This document shows positions 1 through 7,087 of a stretch of 19,639 nucleotides of DNA, in pieces. Made by a program: the position numbers and the translations under genes. The stretch spans positions 1-19,639 of the forward strand of contig JBBWZQ010000408.1 of NCBI GenBank assembly GCA_039649115.1, read 5' to 3'. The notes beneath the pieces are model-generated. The model was not told the DNA's origin. It did no database searches and saw only the letters and a program-made list of their open reading frames with translations. Source of the DNA: DATEJJ01 sp039649115 (GTDB lineage: Bacteria > Actinomycetota > Actinomycetes > Mycobacteriales > Micromonosporaceae). Within the stretch, counting starts at the first letter, position 1. Each line of letters begins with the position of its first letter.

Positions 1-1892
1 GCGCCACCCGGGCCGGGTGGCCCCCCGTCCGGCTGCGGGCCGCCGGGCTGTCCGGTGCCCGGCTGCGCGCCACCCGGCTGGCCCGGGCCGGCCCCCGTCG
101 CGGCCCGGGCCAGCAGGCCCTGCGCGATCTGTTGCAGCTCGCCCGCCAGCGAGCGGATCCGGTCCAGCGGCGCCTCCTCCTTGATGGCCTGGCGGGCATC
201 GCCGACGAGGATCTCGGCGCGCGCCTTCTCGTGTGCCGGTGCCGCGTCGCCCAGCTCCCCCAGGCTGCGCTCCACCTGGTAGGCCAGCGCCTCCAGCTCG
301 TTGCGCGCGTCGATGACCTGCCGCAGCCGGGTGTCCTCCTCGCGGTGGCGCTCCGCGTCGGCCACCATGCGGTCCACCTCGGCCCGGTCCAGGTTGCTCG
401 TCTCGGTGATGGTGACCTTCTGCTCCGCGCCGGTGTCGCGGTCCTTGGCCGAGACGTTGAGGATGCCGTTCGCGTCGATGTCGAAGGTGACCTCGACCTG
501 CGGTACCCCCCGGGGTGCCGGCCTGATGTTCTCCAGCCGGAACCGGCCGATCACCTTGTTGTCCGCGGCCCGCTCCCGCTCGCCCTGCAGCACCACGATG
601 TCGACGGCGGGCTGGTTGTCCTCGGCGGTGCTGAACACCTCGGTGCGGCGTACCGGAATGGTGGTGTTGCGTTCGATCACCTTGGTCATCACGCCGCCCA
701 GGGTCTCCAGGCCGAGCGACAGCGGGGTGACGTCCAGCAGCAGCACGTCGGGGCCCTCACCGGTCAGCACGCCGGCCTGGACCGCGGCGCCGAGCGCGAC
801 GACCTCGTCCGGGTTCACGCTCATGTTCGGGTCCTTGCCGCCGGTCAGCCGGCGCACCAGCGCCTGCACGGCGGGGATGCGGGTGGACCCGCCGACCAGG
901 ATCACCTCGTCCAGGTCGTCGGCGGTCACCTTGCCGTCGGACATCGCCTGCCGCACCGGGCCCAGGCACCGCTCGACCAGGTCGGCGGTGAGCTGCTCGA
1001 AGGTGGACCGGGTGACGGTGGTGGTGAGGTGCTTGGGCCCGGCCGCGTCGGCGGTGATGAAGGGCAGGTTGACCTGGGTCTGGCTGACCGAGCTCAGCTC
1101 CACCTTGGCCTTCTCCGCCGCCTCGAACAGCCGCTGCAGCGCCTGCGCGTCGTTGCGCACGTCGATCCCGTTGTCCCGCTGGAACTCGTCGGCGAGGTGG
1201 TCGACCAGGCGCCGGTCGAAGTCGTCGCCGCCCAGGTGGGTGTCGCCGGCCGTGGCCCGTACCTCGACCACGCCGTCGCCGACGTCCAGGACGCTCACGT
1301 CGAAGGTGCCGCCACCCAGGTCGAACACGAGCACCGTCTCGTGCTGCCGCTTGTCCAGCCCGTACGCGAGCGCCGCGGCGGTCGGCTCGTTGATGATGCG
1401 CAGCACCTCCAGCCCGGCGATCCGCCCGGCGTCCTTGGTCGCCTGCCGCTGCGCGTCGTTGAAGTAGGCGGGCACGGTGATGACCGCCTGGCTGACCCGC
1501 TCGCCGAGGTACCTGGCCGCGTCGTCCGCGAGCTTGCGCAGGATCTGCGCGCTGATCTCCTCGGGTGAGTACTGCTTGCCCTTGACGTCGAAGCGGGCCA
1601 TCCCGTTGGGGCCGGCGGCCACGTCGAAGGTGACCGCCTTGGCCTCCTGGCTCACCTCGTCGTACCGGCGGCCGATGAAGCGCTTGGCCGAGTAGATGGT
1701 GCCCTTCGGGTTCAGGATCGCCTGGCGGCGCGCGAGCTGCCCGACCAGCCGCTCGCCGCTGTCGGTGAAGGCCACCGCCGAAGGGGTGGTACGGGCACCC
1801 TCGGCGTTGGGGATGACGGCTGGCGCGCCGCCCTCCATGGTGGCGATGACCGAATTGGTGGTACCCAGGTCAATGCCGACTGCCTTAGCCAC
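1..1892 (-). CDS. dnaK: Hsp70 chaperone DnaK (3' end cut by window edge)
   Basis: This is an ATP-dependent cytosolic chaperone that binds unfolded polypeptides with DnaJ and GrpE partners. About 630 codons are visible. The GTG start follows AGGAG by 8 bases and the protein opens MAKAVGIDLGTTNS, the first phosphate-binding signature (residues 7-14). The second signature, VFDLGGGTFDVS, lies near residue 188, and ILVGGSTRIPAV follows in the ATPase domain. The substrate-binding domain (LLLDVTPLSLGLET) and helical lid follow, so the chaperone core is complete. From about residue 601 the sequence becomes a Gly/Pro/Gln-rich tail that is still open at the window edge. The acidic VVDDEK-type terminus usual in bacterial DnaK is not seen but could lie outside. 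The gene is divergent from the PrsW gene. Whether it is the main dnaK or a second paralogue cannot be decided, since no grpE or dnaJ is visible. Confidence 0.96.
   Translation of the reverse strand, partial: MAKAVGIDLGTTNSVIATMEGGAPAVIPNAEGARTTPSAVAFTDSGERLVGQLARRQAILNPKGTIYSAKRFIGRRYDEVSQEAKAVTFDVAAGPNGMARFDVKGKQYSPEEISAQILRKLADDAARYLGERVSQAVITVPAYFNDAQRQATKDAGRIAGLEVLRIINEPTAAALAYGLDKRQHETVLVFDLGGGTFDVSVLDVGDGVVEVRATAGDTHLGGDDFDRRLVDHLADEFQRDNGIDVRNDAQALQRLFEAAEKAKVELSSVSQTQVNLPFITADAAGPKHLTTTVTRSTFEQLTADLVERCLGPVRQAMSDGKVTADDLDEVILVGGSTRIPAVQALVRRLTGGKDPNMSVNPDEVVALGAAVQAGVLTGEGPDVLLLDVTPLSLGLETLGGVMTKVIERNTTIPVRRTEVFSTAEDNQPAVDIVVLQGERERAADNKVIGRFRLENIRPAPRGVPQVEVTFDIDANGILNVSAKDRDTGAEQKVTITETSNLDRAEVDRMVADAERHREEDTRLRQVIDARNELEALAYQVERSLGELGDAAPAHEKARAEILVGDARQAIKEEAPLDRIRSLAGELQQIAQGLLARAATGAGPGQPGGAQPGTGQPGGPQPDGGPPGPGG
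3..92 (-). repeat. Pro/Gly/Gln low-complexity repeat in the DnaK tail
   Basis: The DnaK C-terminal tail repeats GQPGG-type units (GQPGGAQPGT, then GQPGGPQPDGG) at the DNA and protein level. The repetition continues to the window edge, so its full length is unknown. Such tails are disordered and vary rapidly between species. Confidence 0.7.
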
Positions 1893-2001
1893 GTCGCTGC
1901 TCCTGTTGGCTCGGTGAGTACCGCGGGCCCGCCGCGGCCGCCTCCCGAGTGTCGGCGGCGGCCGGGTGACGGCGACTCGCCCGCGGCGGACGAACCACGG
2001 C

Positions 2002-2022
2002 GCTCACCTCTCCCGGGTGAGC
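2002..2022. promoter_or_regulatory. Perfect 7-N7-7 inverted repeat between dnaK and the PrsW gene
   Basis: The arms GCTCACC (2002-2008) and GGTGAGC (2016-2022) are perfect reverse complements separated by 7 bases. The site lies in the 174-bp divergent intergenic region, 110 bp upstream of the dnaK start and 45 bp upstream of the PrsW start. The geometry equals that of the HspR box (HAIR, CTTGAGT-N7-ACTCAAG), but the arm sequence does not match. It could be an operator for another repressor or a chance GC-rich palindrome. Confidence 0.35.
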
Positions 2023-2066
2023 CCGGCTCATCCGGGCGGCCGGCACGCTCCTGCCATGGAGGCCGG

Positions 2067-2801
2067 ATGACCCAGGCGACCGTGCCCGGCCGGGCATGGC
2101 GGCAGGTGTTCGTGGCCGGACTGCTGCTCTGGCTGGCCACGGTGGCGGTCACCCTGGTGACCCGCAACGCCGTCCTGGTACCCACGCTGGTGCTGCTGGG
2201 CAGTTTCCTGGTCCCGGTGACGTTCGTGCTGTGGGCGGTCGGGCGGTGGCGCGACGAGCACCTGACCACCGAACTGGTGGCGCGCGCGTTCATCGTCGGC
2301 GGCCTGCTGGGCGTGCTGGGTGCCGCGCTGCTGGAGACGTACCTGCTGCACCCTTCGCCGTGGTTGTTCGGCGGCGTCGGCCTCATCGAGGAGGGCGTGA
2401 AGCTGGCCGCCCTGGTGCTGGTGACCAGGCACATGACCCGGCGGGACACCCGGGACGGCATCCTGCTCGGCGCCACGGTCGGGTTCGGCTTCGCCGCGTT
2501 CGAGACCGCCGGGTACGCGTTCAACGCGCTGCTGACCGTACGCGGGCTGTCCCTGACCAACCTGGTGCAGACGGAACTGCTGCGCGGCGTGCTCGCCCCG
2601 GTCGGGCACGGACTGTGGACGGCGATCCTCGGCGGGGTCTACTTCCGGGGTGCCGGCCGCGGCCGGCGGATCACCCTGCCGCTCGTGCTCACGTACCTGC
2701 CGACGTGCCGGCGCGCCCGGACGGCTGCCCCGCTCGCGCTGGCCCTGTTCTTCGGCTGGCCGACCGACCGGTTCGGAGTCCGGCCCGCCGCAGCCGGTTA
2801 G
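2067..2801 (+). CDS. PrsW-family intramembrane metalloprotease
   Basis: This is a polytopic membrane protein of 244 aa. It carries the PrsW signatures EEGVK (residues 108-112) and FAAFE (142-146) within hydrophobic helices, and a later conserved His in GHGLWTAILGG (H181). PrsW proteins cleave membrane substrates; in Bacillus subtilis PrsW acts on the anti-sigma factor RsiW, but most actinobacterial members are uncharacterised. The ATG at 2067 follows GGAGG closely and is preferred to an upstream in-frame GTG that would add 51 hydrophilic residues. After residue 210 the sequence (TYLPTCRRARTAAP) departs from the expected final helix with a HALWD-like motif. The C-terminus may therefore be diverged or damaged. 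No neighbour identifies its substrate. Confidence 0.8.
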   Translation: MTQATVPGRAWRQVFVAGLLLWLATVAVTLVTRNAVLVPTLVLLGSFLVPVTFVLWAVGRWRDEHLTTELVARAFIVGGLLGVLGAALLETYLLHPSPWLFGGVGLIEEGVKLAALVLVTRHMTRRDTRDGILLGATVGFGFAAFETAGYAFNALLTVRGLSLTNLVQTELLRGVLAPVGHGLWTAILGGVYFRGAGRGRRITLPLVLTYLPTCRRARTAAPLALALFFGWPTDRFGVRPAAAG

Positions 2802-2820
2802 CGCATCGGGAAGCGGGTAG
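2797..2820 (+). promoter_or_regulatory. Possible stress-sigma (SigB/SigF type) promoter before the DUF899 gene
   Basis: GTTA (2797-2800) and GGGTAG (2815-2820) are separated by 14 bases. This resembles the GTTT/GNNT-N14-16-GGGTA promoters read by the SigB/SigF/SigH group in actinomycetes. It overlaps the PrsW stop codon and lies about 80 bp before the DUF899 start. The match is imperfect and the call is tentative. Confidence 0.3.
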
Positions 2821-2899
2821 AGCCGCCGCACGTGGTACTCGGCGCCCCCGCGCGGCGTCCACATTGGAGTGTCACCGTATCCAGGGAGAAGGGTCAGCG

Positions 2900-3649
2900 A
2901 TGAGCAGTGGTGTGAGTGCGATGGAGAGTCCCCCGGTGGTGTCCCGGGACGAGTGGCTGGCGGCGCGCATGCAGTTGCTGGCGCAGGAGAAGGAGTCCAG
3001 CCGGATGCTGGACGCGGTCGCCGCCCAGCGCCGCGGGCTGCCGATGGTGGAGGTCGACAAGGACTATGTCTTCACCGGGCCGGCCGGACCGGCGCGCCTG
3101 GTCGACCTGTTCGACGGGCGCCGGCAATTGATCGCGTACCACTTCATGTGGATGCCGGAGTCCGACGAGGGCTGCCCGGCCTGCTCCTTCGCCGTGGACA
3201 ACGTCGGCGACCTGACGCACCTGCACGCGAGCGACACCACGCTGGCCCTGGTGTCCCGCGCGCCGTTCACCAGCATCGAGCAGTTCCGGCAGCGGATGGG
3301 TTGGCAACTGCCGTGGTACTCGTCGTACGTCAGCGACTTCAACTACGACTTCCACGTCACCAGCGACGAGTCGGTGTCCCCGGTCGAATACAACTACAAG
3401 GACAAGGCGACGCTCCAGCGCGAGGGACTCGGCCACTACGCCGCCACCGGGCAGGACGGGCCGGGGCTGAGCGTCTTCCTGCGCGACGGCGACCGGGTCT
3501 TCCACACGTACTCCACCTACGGGCGGGGTACCGAGGTCATGCTCAGCACCTACCACTACCTCGACCTCACGCCGCTGGGCCGGCAGCGGTACGTCGACGA
3601 GTTCCCGCACCGGGACCGGTACGAGGACACCGCGTCCCTGGCGCATTGA
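2900..3649 (+). CDS. DUF899-family thioredoxin-like protein
   Basis: This is a 249-aa soluble protein of the DUF899 family (thioredoxin-like fold, function not established). Diagnostic stretches are YHFMWMPESDEGCPACSF (C92 and C95 as a CxxC pair), a segment ending SRAPFTSIEQFRQRMGW, SDFNYDFHV, and the C-terminal GLSVFLRDG / VFHTYSTYGRGTEVM / YHYLDLTPLGR block. Length is usual for the family. The ATG at 2900 follows GGGAGAAGG by a suitable distance. The next gene starts at TTG inside its last codons, so the two are probably translated together. The CxxC pair suggests a redox or metal role; that is inference. Confidence 0.9.
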   Translation: MSSGVSAMESPPVVSRDEWLAARMQLLAQEKESSRMLDAVAAQRRGLPMVEVDKDYVFTGPAGPARLVDLFDGRRQLIAYHFMWMPESDEGCPACSFAVDNVGDLTHLHASDTTLALVSRAPFTSIEQFRQRMGWQLPWYSSYVSDFNYDFHVTSDESVSPVEYNYKDKATLQREGLGHYAATGQDGPGLSVFLRDGDRVFHTYSTYGRGTEVMLSTYHYLDLTPLGRQRYVDEFPHRDRYEDTASLAH

Positions 3650-4293
3650 CGCTCGTACTCCGGTGGCTGGTCACCGCCGCCCTGGCCGCCGCCACCGCCG
3701 GCATCGTGGGCACCGGCCGCTGGGCGCCGCACCCGCCCGGCGTGGCCGCCGCCCGCCGCCGCGGCTGCGACCTGGCCCACACCCTCCTGTGCACCGCCAT
3801 GATCGCGATGATCTGGCCCCAGGCAGGCAGCGTGCCCGGCTGGCTGCGGGGCGCCACCCTCGGGTCGGTCATGGCCTGGTTCCTCGGGATGGCCCTGACC
3901 GCACCCGGCCCGGTGGCCGCCGCACCGCGATCCTGGCGGCGCCGGTTCACCCGGTGGCCGGGGCTGGCGAACCTGCACCACGCCGCGATGGCCGCGACGA
4001 TGACCTGGATGACCGTCGCGACGCCCGCGCCGGTGATGCCCGGCCACACCGTCGACCATCAATACGCCATGCCGGCCGGCGCGCAGGCGCACGCGGCGGG
4101 TATGGCCGGCACGGCGCCGGGCACGGCCGCCGCGCTGGGAGCCTACTTCCTGCTCGCCGCGCTGCCCTGGATTTCGGTGGCCGGCGGCCCGCACCGCACT
4201 CCGGGGCTCGGCGGCCGCCGGCGCGGCGTGCACGCGGCGGGAAACGCCGCCATGAGTATCGCCATGGGCGTGCTCCTCATCGCGGGAGCATGA
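3646..4293 (+). CDS. DUF5134-type His/Met-rich membrane protein
   Basis: A 215-aa integral membrane protein with about five hydrophobic helices (roughly residues 5-22, 43-58, 66-86, 107-128, 160-180 and 197-214; one may not span). It resembles the actinobacterial DUF5134 family, which has no assigned function. His and Met residues cluster in and around the helices: DLAHTLLCTAMIAMIW, LHHAAMAATMTWM, then an external-looking loop MPGHTVDHQYAMPAGAQAHAAGM. Such clusters suit a copper- or other metal-handling role, but this is inference. No ATG or GTG gives the full first helix. The TTG at 3646 does, and it overlaps the upstream TGA (TTGA), which supports translational coupling. Confidence 0.7.
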   Translation: MTLVLRWLVTAALAAATAGIVGTGRWAPHPPGVAAARRRGCDLAHTLLCTAMIAMIWPQAGSVPGWLRGATLGSVMAWFLGMALTAPGPVAAAPRSWRRRFTRWPGLANLHHAAMAATMTWMTVATPAPVMPGHTVDHQYAMPAGAQAHAAGMAGTAPGTAAALGAYFLLAALPWISVAGGPHRTPGLGGRRRGVHAAGNAAMSIAMGVLLIAGA

Positions 4294-4345
4294 CGTTTCC
4301 GCGGTGAGGTTCAGGTAACGCAGCTTTGTTCCGGATGACGCCGAT

Positions 4346-4360
4346 CGGTAACCGTTGCCG
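4346..4360. promoter_or_regulatory. Near-palindrome upstream of the nitrilase-type operon
   Basis: CGGTAAC-C-GTTGCCG is a 15-bp palindrome with one mismatched pair, ending 15 bp before the ATG of the first operon gene. A second GGTAACG lies at 4314-4320, 33 bp (about three helical turns) upstream. Its CGGTAACCG core resembles CGGGAACCG at 12432-12440, before the TetR gene. An operator role is plausible but unproven. I could not fit it to a GlnR box. Confidence 0.3.
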
Positions 4361-4375
4361 GTTGGAGTGTTCTCC

Positions 4376-5695
4376 ATGCCTGAGCCGCACGACCTCGCCG
4401 GAGCGCACTACCCGGCCGTGGTCGTGGGCGGCGGTCAGGCGGGTCTGTCCGCCAGCTACTGCCTGGGCCAGCGCGGCGTGGAGCATGTCGTGCTGGAGGC
4501 GCACCAGGTCGGGCACGAGTGGCGTACCCGCCGCTGGGAGTCGTTCTGCCTGGTGACCCCCAACTGGCAGTGCCGGCTGCCGGGCTTCCCGTACCGGGGG
4601 GCGGATCCGGACGGGTTCATGCTCCGCGACGAGATCGTGCGGTACCTGGCGGAGTACGCGGCCTTCTTCGGGCCGCCGCTCGTGACGGGTGTGCGGGTCA
4701 CCCGGTTGCGGCGCACCGCGACGGGGCCGTTTGAGCTGTCCACATCGGACGGTGTGCTGACCGCCGATCAGGTGGTGGTGGCGACCGGCCCGTACCACGC
4801 GCCGTCCGTGCCACGGATGGCCGAGCGGCTGCCGGCCGGCGTGGTGCAGGTGCACTCCAGCGAGTACCGCAGCGCGGGCCAGTTGCCGGACGGCGCCGTA
4901 CTCGTCGTCGGCACCGGCCAGTCCGGCTGCCAGATCGCGGAGGACCTGCACCTCGCCGGCCGCCGGGTGCACCTCGCCGTGGGCAGCGCACCCCGCGTCG
5001 CCCGGTTCTACCGGGGCCGCGACTGCGTGGCCTGGCTGGACGAGATGGGCCACTACGCCAAGGGCATCGACGAGTTCGCCGGCGCCGGCGCCGTCCGGAT
5101 GCGGGCCAACCACTACGTCACCGGTCGCGACGGCGGCCGCGACATCGACCTGCGGGCCTTCGCGCGGGACGGGATGCGCCTGTCCGGCCGGCTGACCGGC
5201 ATCGACGGCCCGTGCCTGGCGTTCGGCGACGACCTGCGGGCCAACCTCGACGGCGCCGACGCGGTCGCGGAGGGCATCAAGGACGCCATCGACGGGCACA
5301 TCGCCGCTCGCGGCATCGACGCACCGGCGCAGGACCGGTACGTCCCGGTGTGGCAGCCCGCCGCCGACCAGCCGCGGATGCTCGACCTGCGGCAGGCCGG
5401 CATCACGTCGGTGGTCTGGTCGACCGGCTTCACCCGGGACCACCGCTTCATCGAGATCCCGGTCTTCGACGGCCGCGGGTACCCGATGCACTGGCGCGGC
5501 GTGACGAGCTGTCCGGGCCTGTACTTCCTGGGCCTGCCGTGGCAGTACAGCTGGGGCTCCGGCCGGTTCGAGGCGGTGGGCCGGGACGCGGAGTTCCTGG
5601 CCGGCCACATCGACGCCGCCCGCCGCCTCGCCGACGTCTGCGGTGCCCTCACCGGCGCGCCGACGACGCTCGCCGCCGCCGTACCGGTCGGCTGA
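4376..5695 (+). CDS. MSMEG_0569-family flavin-dependent oxidoreductase (Nit1C cluster)
   Basis: A 439-aa FAD/NAD(P)H-dependent oxidoreductase resembling flavin monooxygenases. The N-terminal FAD-binding motif is AVVVGGGQAGLSASY (residues 14-28). ATGPYHAP (137-144) marks the end of the first nucleotide region, and a second dinucleotide motif VLVVGTGQSGCQIAED (175-190) binds NAD(P)H. Late conserved stretches are SVVWSTGFTRDH and LYFLGLPWQYSWGSGRF. This matches the MSMEG_0569 family found in nitrilase-associated clusters; the substrate is unknown. It is the first gene of the operon. The ATG at 4376 follows TTGGAG by 8 bases; an upstream in-frame TTG at 4355 is less likely. The next gene starts 14 bases after its stop. 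Confidence 0.9.
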   Translation: MPEPHDLAGAHYPAVVVGGGQAGLSASYCLGQRGVEHVVLEAHQVGHEWRTRRWESFCLVTPNWQCRLPGFPYRGADPDGFMLRDEIVRYLAEYAAFFGPPLVTGVRVTRLRRTATGPFELSTSDGVLTADQVVVATGPYHAPSVPRMAERLPAGVVQVHSSEYRSAGQLPDGAVLVVGTGQSGCQIAEDLHLAGRRVHLAVGSAPRVARFYRGRDCVAWLDEMGHYAKGIDEFAGAGAVRMRANHYVTGRDGGRDIDLRAFARDGMRLSGRLTGIDGPCLAFGDDLRANLDGADAVAEGIKDAIDGHIAARGIDAPAQDRYVPVWQPAADQPRMLDLRQAGITSVVWSTGFTRDHRFIEIPVFDGRGYPMHWRGVTSCPGLYFLGLPWQYSWGSGRFEAVGRDAEFLAGHIDAARRLADVCGALTGAPTTLAAAVPVG

Positions 5696-5709
5696 AGGAG
5701 GTCACCGGC

Positions 5710-6525
5710 ATGGTCTGCGACGCCCACCGCCACCTCGGTGTGCTGCCCGCCTACCCGTTCTACGGCGGCCCGCCGGTCAACCCGGACAGCACCGCCCGCG
5801 CCACCGTCAAGCAACTGCTCGCCGACCTCGACGCCGAAGGCACCGAACGCGCCCTGGTCCTGCCGAACTACGGCGTGCCCGATCCGGAGGTGGCCTTCTC
5901 CTTCAACGAGCTGGTCATCGAGGCGGCCCAGACCGACGAACGGATCCGGGCCGGGCTGTGGGTCTCCCCCCGCCCCGAAGACGAGCAGCGCACCCGGCGG
6001 GCTCTCACGCTGGCCGGCGAGCGGGGGGTACGGGCGCTGAAGCTCAGCTTCCTGCTGGGCGGCCGGCCCACCGATCCGGCCTGCCGGCCCCTGCTGGACC
6101 GGATCTTCCAGGAGGCCGAAAGCCTGGGCCTGGTGGTCCACGTGCACACGTCGCCGGGTGCCGCCTCGGACATCGACGAGGTCGGCCACCTGGTCGACTG
6201 GTACGCCGACCGGGTGCCCGTGCACCTGGTGCACTTCGGCGGCGGCATGAGCGGCCACATCAAGCTGATCGGCGGCCGGTTCTTCGACTGGATCGCCGCC
6301 GGCAAGCGGGTCTACACCGACCTGTCCTGGGCCATCGGCTTCGCCCCGCACTGGTTGGCCCGGGAGATCGAGCGGCGCGGCGCCGGCCACGACCGGGTGC
6401 TGTTCGCCAGCGACCAGCCCTGGGGCGACCACGCCGGCGAGTACGCCCGGATGTCCGCCGCGGCCGGCGGCGGCGACCTCGGCGATCTCGTCTTCCGGGA
6501 CACGTTCGCCGCGCTGTACACCTGA
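5710..6525 (+). CDS. Amidohydrolase-family (metal-dependent TIM-barrel) protein
   Basis: A 271-aa protein of the amidohydrolase-2 type. The N-terminal metal-binding HxH is in VCDAHRHLG (H6, H8). Other likely metal or active-site residues are K111 in ALKLSF, HVH (H144, H146), H172/H175 in VHLVHFGGG, and D235 in LFASDQPWG. Family members hydrolyse C-N bonds or decarboxylate; the substrate here is unknown. The start is well defined: AAGGAGG overlaps the upstream stop and ends 8 bases before the ATG. It sits between two Nit1C-cluster genes in the same operon, so it probably acts in the same pathway. I am not sure this gene is a usual member of that cluster. Confidence 0.88.
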   Translation: MVCDAHRHLGVLPAYPFYGGPPVNPDSTARATVKQLLADLDAEGTERALVLPNYGVPDPEVAFSFNELVIEAAQTDERIRAGLWVSPRPEDEQRTRRALTLAGERGVRALKLSFLLGGRPTDPACRPLLDRIFQEAESLGLVVHVHTSPGAASDIDEVGHLVDWYADRVPVHLVHFGGGMSGHIKLIGGRFFDWIAAGKRVYTDLSWAIGFAPHWLAREIERRGAGHDRVLFASDQPWGDHAGEYARMSAAAGGGDLGDLVFRDTFAALYT

Positions 6526-6555
6526 CCCTTCCATCCCACCCACCGAGGAGAGACC

Positions 6556-7077
6556 ATGTCCGACACGGTCGAGTTGAACGACCTGGAGCTGCAGAGCCTG
6601 GCCGAGATCCCGCACCCGTCCCTGCCCGAGGGCTCCAGCATCTACGGCGCCACCAAGGTGTTCCCCGACTACAAGGCGGAGCACGGGGAGACGTACTTCA
6701 CGCTGGTGCACGGCATCGCGCACGAGTCGTCGGTGAGCTTCGTCGCGGTCCTGCAGGCGACCCGCGCGCTGCGCAAGGGCTTCGAGTCCGCCATCTACTT
6801 CTACGGCCCCGGCTCGCTGAACTGCCTGGCCACCCGCGGCTTCCCCACCACGGGCAACTCGGCCTTCCCCGGCGAGCACAACATCAACAACCAGCTCAAG
6901 ACGTTCATCGCCGAGGGCGGCAAGGTGTACTGCTGCCGGTTCGGGCTCTCCCTGCACGGCGCGCGGGAGGAGGACCTGATCGAGGGCGTCATCCCGACCC
7001 ACCCGCTCGACGTGCAGGACGCGATCATCCACTACGCCCGCAAGGGCGCCATCATCAACTCCACCTACCAGCTCTGA
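6556..7077 (+). CDS. MSMEG_0572/Sll0783-family nitrogen-starvation response protein
   Basis: A 173-aa soluble protein of the MSMEG_0572/Sll0783 family, always found with the nitrilase cluster. In Synechocystis, sll0783 is induced by nitrogen starvation and its loss affects polyhydroxybutyrate accumulation. Conserved-looking stretches are IYGATKVFPDYKAEHGETYFTLVHGIAHE, AIYFYGPGSLNCLATRGFPTTG (C90) and VYCCRFGLSLHG (C126, C127). The alternating hydrophobic pattern with a Cys after the fourth strand recalls a DsrE-like fold, which is my inference. The ATG follows GAGGAG closely. The radical SAM gene begins 10 bases after its stop. The biochemical function is unknown. Confidence 0.92.
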   Translation: MSDTVELNDLELQSLAEIPHPSLPEGSSIYGATKVFPDYKAEHGETYFTLVHGIAHESSVSFVAVLQATRALRKGFESAIYFYGPGSLNCLATRGFPTTGNSAFPGEHNINNQLKTFIAEGGKVYCCRFGLSLHGAREEDLIEGVIPTHPLDVQDAIIHYARKGAIINSTYQL

Positions 7078-7087
7078 GGGGCCTGCC

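Noticed and set aside
132..1568. Long plus-strand open frame of 478 codons opposite dnaK
   Set aside because: It is the antisense shadow of a GC-rich gene. Its translation is repetitive Val/Leu/Gly/Arg/His with no family motif, while the minus strand gives a full DnaK core.
2002..2022. HspR box (HAIR) controlling dnaK
   Set aside because: The spacing fits but the arms GCTCACC/GGTGAGC do not match CTTGAGT/ACTCAAG, so I report only an inverted repeat.
4355..4375. Upstream TTG start for the flavin oxidoreductase
   Set aside because: It lies inside the near-palindrome and has no Shine-Dalgarno sequence; the ATG at 4376 has GGAG at good spacing.
4294..4375. GlnR-type nitrogen-control box before the operon
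   Set aside because: I looked for GTNAC-N6-GAAAC on both strands because the cluster is nitrogen-linked. GTAAC and GAAAC-like elements occur but not at the required spacing.
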